Assembly: GCA_937138955.1 (NCBI GenBank)
Contig: CAKZPJ010000211.1
Coordinates: 1-5,853 of the forward strand
Length of the DNA: 5,853 nt
DNA from: an uncultured Flammeovirgaceae bacterium
Lineage (GTDB): Bacteria > Bacteroidota > Bacteroidia > Cytophagales > Cyclobacteriaceae
Direction: 5' to 3'
Below, one piece after another: positions 1-5,853 of this stretch (positions are counted from its first letter, which is position 1; each line of letters begins with the position of its first letter). The position numbers and the translations under genes are program-made. Below the pieces are notes generated by a model. That model was not told the origin of the DNA and did not search any database. It saw only the letters and a program-made list of their open reading frames with translations.

Positions 1-1265
1 CGTTCAACTACTACGAGCTGTTCAAAAACCTGGACTTTGTGGCGGTCAACAACTACCATAGTTTTGAGGTGTACGACCGGGTGGTCAGTAACTACGACCG
101 AGCGCGGGGCATTGGTAAGGGGATGCACTGGCTCTTTGAAACCGCCCCCAACAATTCGGGTGGAGGACGGCAGGGGCGCACATTTTTCCTACACCAGCCA
201 GAAGGTAGCATGAAAGCCGCCATCATGATGAACTACGCCCTGGGCGGACAGGGTACGATGTTCTGGCTCTGGCGCCAGCACCGGGCGGGTCATGAGATGC
301 CCCACGGTTCTATCATCCACGCCTGGGGTGCCCCAGCCGCCAACTTTGATGACCTTAAAGAACTAGGCAGCTACCTCAAAGCAAGCAGCGATTTCCTAAC
401 CACTCACCCGGTTACCCCCGCCAAGATGGCCATCATGTACAGCCACGATTCTGACGCTGGATTACGAATTGAAGAGTATGCTAACGGCTTGCGTTACTAC
501 CTCGACTGGACCAACCGCTTCTACTTTCCTTTTCACGATCACTACTTGCACCGTGATGTCATCAGCCCAGCAAGTGATCTCTCAAATTACGAAGTGCTGT
601 TTATCCCGATCATGCCTATACTGCCCCAAGCTACGCGCGATCGTTTGCAAGATTGGGTAGCGCAAGGGGGCACATTGATCGTCGGCCCCATGACGGGCTA
701 CCGCAGCGAGCTGTGGACATCGTTTACCGACTATGCGATGGGTGACTTAGCCAAGTGGAGCGGTATTGACGTGACATCCCGCATTCCGGTAGGTACTCAG
801 CGGCGTGCTGCCGAAGTCCCACTGATGCTCAACTATCATGATGATCTGGGCTGGAAGCCTACCGAGGCCGGCCTATGGTCCGAAGCCTTGACTTCTACCC
901 AGGGCACAGTGCTGGCGCACTACCAAAGTGGTATGCACGACGGTCAGCCTGCTATCGTTGAAAATACGGTAGGTAAGGGCAAAGTGGTTCTTCTGGGTAC
1001 CGACCCTGGCCGTGAGGTAATGGGCAATATGCTGCTGCACTACGCCGAAGCGAAAGGCATAGCTCCCACGCTTGGTGGTGAACCCGGCGTGCTTGCCGTG
1101 CCCCGAGGCGCAAACAATGAGGGGTTAATCTTGGTCAACCTAAACAACGCCCCGAAGAAAATAACCCTACCCAGCAAGCCCTGGCAGGATTTCCACGCAA
1201 AAGAACCACGCACCGGCGAGGTGACGCTTCAACCCTACGAAGTCCAAATCCTTCAAAAACCGTAA
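1..1265 (+). CDS. GH42 beta-galactosidase-like protein, 3' part (start lies outside the window)
   Basis: Likely a retaining exo-glycosidase that releases beta-galactosyl (or similar) residues from oligo- or polysaccharides. The frame is open from position 3 to the TAA at 1263-1265, so the GTG at 39 is an internal Val codon and the gene is cut at its 5' end. The last part of the catalytic barrel is visible: WLFETAP, whose Glu (138-140) is the probable nucleophile, then a stretch ending MFWLWRQHRAGHEMPHG (about 258-308), which matches the GH42 pattern FFQWRQSRGGxEKFHG. From about 390 comes a Rossmann-like trimerization domain (NYEVLFIPIMPILP, then WVAQGGTLIVGP, later GKGKVVLLGTDPG). A short beta domain ends the protein (GLILVNLNNAPKKITLP). 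The acid/base Asn-Glu and any signal peptide lie upstream and cannot be seen. The stop is 4 bp before the GH28-type gene. Family is fairly certain; exact substrate is not, since GH42 also includes alpha-L-arabinopyranosidase activity. Confidence 0.85.
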   Translation, partial: FNYYELFKNLDFVAVNNYHSFEVYDRVVSNYDRARGIGKGMHWLFETAPNNSGGGRQGRTFFLHQPEGSMKAAIMMNYALGGQGTMFWLWRQHRAGHEMPHGSIIHAWGAPAANFDDLKELGSYLKASSDFLTTHPVTPAKMAIMYSHDSDAGLRIEEYANGLRYYLDWTNRFYFPFHDHYLHRDVISPASDLSNYEVLFIPIMPILPQATRDRLQDWVAQGGTLIVGPMTGYRSELWTSFTDYAMGDLAKWSGIDVTSRIPVGTQRRAAEVPLMLNYHDDLGWKPTEAGLWSEALTSTQGTVLAHYQSGMHDGQPAIVENTVGKGKVVLLGTDPGREVMGNMLLHYAEAKGIAPTLGGEPGVLAVPRGANNEGLILVNLNNAPKKITLPSKPWQDFHAKEPRTGEVTLQPYEVQILQKP

Positions 1266-1269
1266 CCCT

Positions 1270-2772
1270 ATGAAGTATATCATCACCATTTTTTTGTGCT
1301 TAGCAGGTGTTGGGGCTGTTTTGGCACAAACCAGTAGCCACTACAACGTCAAGGATTTTGGGGCAACCGGGGATGGGCAACAGTCTGACCGCCGTGCTAT
1401 CCAAGCGGCTATTGATACGGCCTTTGCCGTTGGTGGGGGGCGGGTCATCATCCCCCCGGGGCGCTACCTCAGCGGAAGCATCGTTCTGAAGAGTAACATC
1501 ACCTTTGAGCTTCAGGCGGGTGCTACGTTGATAGGGAGCGGCCAGTTGGAAGACTATCAGCAGAACCCAGGGTTTGACCCCCACGGTAGCACGGTCACCC
1601 GGCGGTACCTGCTTTCTGCTATCGGTGCCAAAAATGTCACACTTTGTGGCAAGGGCACTGTTGATGGTAATGGACAGGCTTTTTGGGAACCTACTACTGA
1701 TACGCTACGGTTTATCCGCGCCAAGCTAGAACGACCAGATGCTCTGCTAGAAATTGCTGATTCGGAGAATGTGACTATCCGGGACATTACGATGGTGCAT
1801 TCAGCCAAATGGACGTGCCACCTGCTGCATTCGTCCAATATTATGATAGAAGGTGTCAACATCTTCAGCAATCTAATGGCCCCAAATTCTGATGGTATTG
1901 ATATATCTGGCTGCCAGCAGGTACGTATTTCTAACTGCAACATCAGTACGGGCGATGATGCTATCGTCATCAAAACCTGGAAGAATGGCCAAGTGAGCGA
2001 AGACATCACCGTGATCAACTGCAACCTCATGTCACTGTGCGCGGCCCTAAAGCTAGGCACCGAATCTTACCAAGATTTTCGGCGGATTACATTTTCCAAC
2101 TGTACGGTGCGCAACTCATCCCGATTGTTTGCCATCTACGTGCGCGATGGGGCGACGGTAGAAAATATCAGCATTAGCAACCTTATCGGCGATACCAACG
2201 CCCCGCTCGTACTCAACCGGCCACTACAGCTCATGATTACGCGCCGTAAAGCAGACTCGCCGCTGGGCACTATCCGCAATGTGTTTGTAGATCAACTGCT
2301 TTGCAAAACCGAAGGAAGGATACTAATGACTGCTGACCCTGGTGGCACGATAGAGAACGTGTACCTGAGCAAAATACATTTAGACTATCCGTTCATAGAA
2401 GATCCTACGCCGGTAGCCTCACAAACGCAAAGCAACCAGTATCCGCAGAACCTTCCCGAAGCCCGGGCGGCCAAGGCAGCTATGGTAGCCTATAACATCA
2501 AAAATCTCAATGTGCAACAGTTTTCTATCAACTGGCCGGGCAGTGCTATCCCTAAAAAGTGGCAGCTACCACTCAGGCTAGAGAACGGTAGCTTTAGCGC
2601 ACGCCATCGCTATGACTATCAGGTGCCGAAGCAAACCGAACTATCTGCCTTTTGGGGCAGGAAGCTTACCGATGGAGAAATCTCAGCCAAGCGTTTATCA
2701 GCTTCATCGGACAAGATAGCTACTTTTGATATTGACCAATCTACTATTAAAACAAATACTATTGATGAATAA
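1270..2772 (+). CDS. Secreted GH28-type glycoside hydrolase (polygalacturonase-like beta-helix protein)
   Basis: Probable periplasmic or secreted hydrolase of galacturonan-type (pectic) glycans, 500 residues. Residues 1-20 form a Sec signal peptide (Lys2, hydrophobic core, cleavage near VLAQ). Residues 25-95 carry the pectate-lyase-superfamily N-terminus of many bacterial GH28 proteins (YNVKDFGATGDG, then GGGRVIIPPGRYLSGSI). The right-handed beta-helix follows, with NSDGID (206-211) and GDDAI (228-232) supplying the three Asp expected of GH28. The usual Gly-His-Gly motif is absent; that stretch reads SLCAALKLGTES (255-266). An Arg-Asp pair (292-293) sits near where the RIK motif is expected. 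The length is normal for a bacterial GH28. The ATG at 1270 is chosen because it starts the signal peptide directly and lies 4 bp after the upstream stop; no clear Shine-Dalgarno is seen, as is common in Bacteroidota. The last 8 bp overlap the next gene. Exo or endo action and true substrate are open. Confidence 0.88.
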   Translation: MKYIITIFLCLAGVGAVLAQTSSHYNVKDFGATGDGQQSDRRAIQAAIDTAFAVGGGRVIIPPGRYLSGSIVLKSNITFELQAGATLIGSGQLEDYQQNPGFDPHGSTVTRRYLLSAIGAKNVTLCGKGTVDGNGQAFWEPTTDTLRFIRAKLERPDALLEIADSENVTIRDITMVHSAKWTCHLLHSSNIMIEGVNIFSNLMAPNSDGIDISGCQQVRISNCNISTGDDAIVIKTWKNGQVSEDITVINCNLMSLCAALKLGTESYQDFRRITFSNCTVRNSSRLFAIYVRDGATVENISISNLIGDTNAPLVLNRPLQLMITRRKADSPLGTIRNVFVDQLLCKTEGRILMTADPGGTIENVYLSKIHLDYPFIEDPTPVASQTQSNQYPQNLPEARAAKAAMVAYNIKNLNVQQFSINWPGSAIPKKWQLPLRLENGSFSARHRYDYQVPKQTELSAFWGRKLTDGEISAKRLSASSDKIATFDIDQSTIKTNTIDE

Positions 2773-4483
2773 TCTTTTAAAGAGCAAACTCAACTGCCTT
2801 TGCTTAATTTGTTTTATCATTGAAGCTTGCAACCCCTCTTCTGATCAACCGGCCTACGATGTCATCGTATACGGGGCAACTCCCGCGGGGATTATGACTG
2901 CGGTAACGGCGGCAGACCACAGAGCGAAGGTGCTGCTTGTTGAACCGATGAGCGTCGTGGGAGGAATGGTTACTAGCGGACTGATGACCGCAGAATCGGA
3001 ACATATGATTGATCAGTGCATTACTGGTCGAGCCCGTGACTTTTATGTGCGGCTAGGCGAATACTATTACGACTCAACCTATTTTCAGACCTTCGGTAAT
3101 GGTCGAGGACTAAATTTTCAGAAAGGTGAACCTGCTTTCTACTACGAATCTAAACACGCCCAGGCACTATTTAGACAAATGATTGAAGAGGCGGAAGTTG
3201 ATTTGTTGATCAACGTACACTTAGTAAATACTACCACGACTGATAATCGCATTCAACAGATACAACTGAGTAGTGGACAGCTTTACACAGCTAAATACTT
3301 TGCCGACTGTAGTTACGAGGGCGATCTAATGGCGCAGACGGGTGTTTCTTATACCTTTGGCCGGGAGCCCATCAGTCAATACGAAGAGTCGCTGGCCGGT
3401 GTACGCCTGATTGACGATACGCTGTCTGCCCGTACAGTGGATAATCAAGGCAATTTACTTCCGTTTTTTAATCGCTACGATACGCTGATAACAGGCAGTG
3501 GTGACGACCGGGTAATGAACTACAATTTTCGGCCAATCATGACGAAGGTAGACAGCAACCAAGTAGCTATCTACCGCCCACAAAATTACGACTCAACCCG
3601 ATTCAACTTTCTAGCAGACTATTTAATAAGCGAGCCAGAAACTAAACTGAACCAGCTAATCGGAGTGTACCCTCGGGGTAACCGCAAGTTTGAATTTAAT
3701 AATCAGCAGAAGTCATTAGTTTCTTTAGGTATGTTCGGTGCCAACCGGGGCTATACCGATGGCGATTGGACTACCCGCGAACGTATCTACCAAACCCATA
3801 AAGATTGGACATTAGGATTCTTGTACTTTCTGACCAGCGACCCCCGGGTGCCTGAGTCTCTTAAAGCCGAGACCCAGGAATATGGCTACGCCGCCGACGA
3901 GTTTGTGAATAACAATCATTTTCCCTATTACCTGTACGTCCGAGAGGGGCGGCGAATGATCGGCCCGGAGGTACATACCCAACATGATGTGTTTGGCAAC
4001 CGGCAGAAAAAGGAATCCGTCCTGCTAGGTTCCCACTGGGTAGATAGCCACCACGTGCAACGCATAGCCTTATCGGATAGTACCTTCACCAATGAAGGGC
4101 GTATCTGGGAAATAGCGCTGCTACCTTTTGAAGTATCGTATCGGGTGTTAACGCCTAAAAGGGAAGAATGCGAAAACCTGCTGGTACCCGTATGTGCCTC
4201 GTTTAGCCATGTTGCCTTTTGTACTTATCGTCTAGAGTCTACCTGGATGCAGGCCGGGCACGTTGCCGGAATTGCTCTATCTCTTGCTCTTGAAGATGGT
4301 ATTCCTGTGCAAGACGTAGACGTGCCTCGTTTGCAGAAGATGCTTCAGAAGGAGAAAATGATTATTGAAGCCGATAGCATTCGCGATTATACCGATTACG
4401 ATTGGTTAGAGGGGCATCATCGCTACGGCGACATGTATCAGCGGATGTACGAAGAATACGGAGTAGATGTAACATCACTTTAA
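2765..4483 (+). CDS. Exported FAD-dependent oxidoreductase (FAD_oxidored family), probable lipoprotein
   Basis: Flavoprotein of unknown substrate, 572 residues; relatives are common in Bacteroidota glycan loci and are sometimes labelled xanthan lyase-like without proof. The dinucleotide-binding start is DVIVYGATPAGI (32-43), a GxxPAG variant of the GxGxxG loop, followed by VLLVE (56-60), whose Glu is expected to hold the FAD ribose, and by GGMVTSGL (66-73). ADCSYEGDL (180-188) and YVREGRRMIG (391-400) fit family motifs, and the C-terminal AGHVAGIALSLAL (497-509) is the typical last FAD-contacting helix. The N-terminus is hydrophobic and ends in IIEAC with Cys22, a plausible though imperfect lipobox; no twin-arginine is present. 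The ATG at 2765 is chosen because it directly precedes this signal. A TTG at 2726 in the same frame would add 13 residues and lengthen the overlap with the GH28-type gene to 47 bp. The 8-bp overlap suggests translational coupling. A role in oxidising a released sugar is only inference. Confidence 0.85.
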   Translation: MNNLLKSKLNCLCLICFIIEACNPSSDQPAYDVIVYGATPAGIMTAVTAADHRAKVLLVEPMSVVGGMVTSGLMTAESEHMIDQCITGRARDFYVRLGEYYYDSTYFQTFGNGRGLNFQKGEPAFYYESKHAQALFRQMIEEAEVDLLINVHLVNTTTTDNRIQQIQLSSGQLYTAKYFADCSYEGDLMAQTGVSYTFGREPISQYEESLAGVRLIDDTLSARTVDNQGNLLPFFNRYDTLITGSGDDRVMNYNFRPIMTKVDSNQVAIYRPQNYDSTRFNFLADYLISEPETKLNQLIGVYPRGNRKFEFNNQQKSLVSLGMFGANRGYTDGDWTTRERIYQTHKDWTLGFLYFLTSDPRVPESLKAETQEYGYAADEFVNNNHFPYYLYVREGRRMIGPEVHTQHDVFGNRQKKESVLLGSHWVDSHHVQRIALSDSTFTNEGRIWEIALLPFEVSYRVLTPKREECENLLVPVCASFSHVAFCTYRLESTWMQAGHVAGIALSLALEDGIPVQDVDVPRLQKMLQKEKMIIEADSIRDYTDYDWLEGHHRYGDMYQRMYEEYGVDVTSL

Positions 4484-4493
4484 ATCAAGAGAA

Positions 4494-4501
4494 TAGTTTT
4501 G
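4494..4501 (+). promoter_or_regulatory. Possible Bacteroidota -7 element (TAGTTTTG)
   Basis: TAGTTTTG fits the TAnnTTTG consensus known for the primary sigma factor of Bacteroides and relatives. It starts 11 bp after the flavoprotein stop and would leave a leader of about 110 nt before the ATG at 4619. No clear TTTG -33 partner is seen at the right distance upstream, which would fall inside the end of the flavoprotein gene. A match this short in AT-rich DNA can arise by chance. Confidence 0.25.
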
Positions 4502-4532
4502 AACGAAATAAATCTACGCGTAATGCTAATTA

Positions 4533-4563
4533 TTGAAAGCAGATGCCAACCGACACATATAAT
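4533..4563 (+). promoter_or_regulatory. Possible promoter: TTGAAA, 19-bp spacer, TATAAT
   Basis: TTGAAA (4533-4538) and TATAAT (4558-4563) are separated by 19 bp and would start transcription near 4570, about 50 bp ahead of the second GH42-like gene. The pair resembles a sigma-70 promoter of the E. coli type with a slightly long spacer. Bacteroidota usually favour TTG / TAnnTTTG, and the -10 here does not fit that pattern, so this is a candidate only. It competes with the TAGTTTTG element further upstream and with simple read-through from the upstream operon. Confidence 0.25.
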
Positions 4564-4618
4564 ACAGAAACCATAAAGTATACTACCGAATAATTAAAAA
4601 AACAATTTTATTGTAACG

Positions 4619-5853
4619 ATGAAAAAAGCTAAGAATAAGATAGTAATGATATTGATGCTGGCATTCAGCATCAATGGGTTTGCCCAGGAAGATGAATTCT
4701 ATCACGATCTGTACGACTCCATGCATGATAGCCCCATGCAGCAAAAGTTCAGGAAACTGGCACCCGTACCTTACGGTGTCGTATTCCTTCCCTGGGCGGG
4801 CATGACTGAGGATGATATGAGAAAACACTTTCGTATGATGAAGGAGCTGGGATTTACCAATCTCAAGCAAACGATGGGCACCAAAGCGTGGCCTCGGGAA
4901 AAAATCCTCAGTGTAGCCTTGGAGGAAGGCGTCATCCCTTTTTGGTACGGTGAAGGCGGCTGGGAAGATATTACCCCTACATTACTAAAAAAGGTGGGTC
5001 TACCCGAAGACATGGAGGTAAAAGAAGCCCGCATCCATCCCAAAATGATTGAATATCAGAATACGGTACTGGCCAAGCACCTTTCTACCTGGAAAGACCC
5101 ACTGCCCGGACAGGATGATTTTAAACGCTACGACCATAAGCCCGATATGTATCTGCGTTCAACAGATTTGCCTTTGTTCAAAAAGTGGGTGCAGGAGAAG
5201 TACGAAACCGTAGAAGAGTTGTCAGCCGCATGGAACCTAGCCGAGGTGGGAATCCCGGGTGACCCGTACGAGAGTTGGGAGGCGTTTGAAGAAGATGATA
5301 TCGTAAAGTATTTTCCGGATAAGGAGTACGTAATCGTTCCAAAAAACGGCCGGGAGTACGGGAAAGTAAGAGATATCCTGCGCTTCAAAGCCGATATGTA
5401 CCTGGAAAATGTGAAGTTTTTCAAGCAAAACGTGTACCCCGAGCAACCCCAGCGGGCGGGGGGCGAAATGGGACTGTTTCTTCCCTTCGCCTCTCGTGCC
5501 ACCGATATGGAAGGTATTGCTGAGACGATGGCCGAAAGAGGGTCTTTTTACCCGTCCATCCATTTGGCCTGGCACTACGAAGAGGTGCAATACGAGGTAG
5601 CCCGGTGCATATACATGCAGTCATCCATAGCCACCGATTGGTTCAAAGGCGGCTGGGCCTCTACCTGGGAAAGTACAGGAGGACCTCAGCAACTTTCAGG
5701 GGGCAAAGGCTGGAATATTTTGTCACAATTTGAGACACCCGGCTTCACAGTAGACGAAGGTACTATGACGCAACTACTACTCTCGTATATGGCGGGTGGT
5801 TTCAAAGGTGCTGGCTTGTGGTCTTGGAACTACCGAAATGCCGGATGGGAATC
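4619..5853 (+). CDS. Divergent GH42-like (beta-galactosidase superfamily) secreted protein, 5' part (runs off the window)
   Basis: Probable secreted glycosidase-fold protein; 411 codons are visible with no stop before the right edge. Residues 1-23 are a Sec signal peptide (MKKAKNK, hydrophobic core, cleavage near GFAQ). The TIM-barrel start is seen at GVVFLPWAGM (53-62), FRMMKELGFTNLKQTMG (71-87) and FWYGEGGWEDI (108-118). LFKKWVQEKYETVEELSAAW (186-205) matches the GH42 pattern FRxWLxEKYGTIExLNxAWG, and RDILRFKADMYLENVKF (251-267) matches the following GH42 helix. WESTGGP (350-356) carries the likely nucleophile Glu351, and GAGLWSWNYRNAGWE (397-411) corresponds to the WRQxRxGxE region. The Asn-Glu acid/base motif normally found some 25-30 residues before the FRxWL segment is not there: residues 152-183 hold no Glu. 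The ATG at 4619 starts the signal peptide; no Shine-Dalgarno is evident. It is related to, but clearly different from, the GH42-like protein ending at 1265. Substrate unknown. Confidence 0.85.
   Translation, partial: MKKAKNKIVMILMLAFSINGFAQEDEFYHDLYDSMHDSPMQQKFRKLAPVPYGVVFLPWAGMTEDDMRKHFRMMKELGFTNLKQTMGTKAWPREKILSVALEEGVIPFWYGEGGWEDITPTLLKKVGLPEDMEVKEARIHPKMIEYQNTVLAKHLSTWKDPLPGQDDFKRYDHKPDMYLRSTDLPLFKKWVQEKYETVEELSAAWNLAEVGIPGDPYESWEAFEEDDIVKYFPDKEYVIVPKNGREYGKVRDILRFKADMYLENVKFFKQNVYPEQPQRAGGEMGLFLPFASRATDMEGIAETMAERGSFYPSIHLAWHYEEVQYEVARCIYMQSSIATDWFKGGWASTWESTGGPQQLSGGKGWNILSQFETPGFTVDEGTMTQLLLSYMAGGFKGAGLWSWNYRNAGWE

Larger units (their letters stand above)
4484..4618. other. AT-rich intergenic gap between the flavoprotein gene and the second GH42-like gene
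   Basis: This is the only real gap in the window, 135 bp and clearly richer in A and T than the flanking genes. I see no strong stem-loop followed by a T-run that would act as a terminator for the upstream genes, so read-through into the downstream gene is possible. It holds the weak promoter-like elements listed separately. No tRNA, riboswitch or small ORF is evident. Confidence 0.6.

Noticed and set aside
39..41. GTG as the start codon of the first gene
   Set aside because: The frame is open to the left edge (FNYYELFKNLDF precedes it) and the protein would begin in the middle of a GH42 barrel, so this is an internal Val codon.
1300..2060. Open frames on both strands inside the GH28-type gene (1300-1584 -, 1307-1489 +, 1557-2060 -)
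   Set aside because: They are shadows of a coding frame with clear GH28 motifs; none has a family resemblance or plausible start context.
4602..4614. Small inverted repeat ACAAT-TTT-ATTGT just before the ATG at 4619
   Set aside because: A 5-bp AT-only stem with a 3-nt loop is too weak to be called a terminator or riboswitch and is expected by chance in AT-rich DNA.
4583..5624. Several open frames on the - strand (4583-4870, 4771-5043, 5128-5502, 5237-5590, 5421-5624)
   Set aside because: They lie antisense to a convincing GH42-like coding frame with signal peptide and family motifs, overlap one another, and show no recognisable domain.
1..5853. Mobile elements, CRISPR arrays, tRNA or rRNA genes
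   Set aside because: No transposase, integrase, terminal repeats, regularly spaced repeats or tRNA-like cloverleaf were recognised by eye.

Overview
The window looks like part of a polysaccharide-degradation locus of a Bacteroidota bacterium, probably of the Cytophagales type. This rests on the gene content (GH42-like and GH28-like secreted glycosidases next to an exported FAD_oxidored-family flavoprotein), the short Bacteroidota-style signal peptides ending in (F/L)AQ, the lack of clear Shine-Dalgarno sequences, and a moderate GC content with an AT-rich intergenic gap. No SusC/SusD pair, regulator or 16S gene lies in the window, so the genus cannot be fixed.

Layout, all on the + strand: (1) positions 1-1265, the 3' part of a GH42 beta-galactosidase-like gene whose start lies upstream; (2) positions 1270-2772, a complete secreted GH28-type (polygalacturonase-like) right-handed beta-helix protein; (3) positions 2765-4483, a complete exported FAD-dependent oxidoreductase, probably a lipoprotein; (4) positions 4484-4618, a 135-bp AT-rich gap with weak promoter-like elements; (5) positions 4619-5853, the 5' part of a second, divergent GH42-like gene that runs off the right edge without a stop codon. 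Genes 1-3 are packed with a 4-bp gap and then an 8-bp overlap, so they very probably share one transcript. Gene 4 may be read through or have its own promoter.

Working together, these would be exported enzymes attacking a pectin-like glycan: the GH28-type enzyme on a galacturonan or rhamnogalacturonan backbone, the GH42-like enzymes on beta-galactosyl (or related) side groups, and the flavoprotein doing an unknown redox step. The substrate is inferred from families only. The most interesting points are departures from the family norm. The downstream GH42-like protein has no visible Asn-Glu acid/base motif where GH42 enzymes carry it. The GH28-type protein keeps its three catalytic Asp but lacks the usual Gly-His-Gly motif. 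The flavoprotein appears to be exported without a twin-arginine signal. I see no RNA gene, CRISPR array, insertion sequence or other mobile element.
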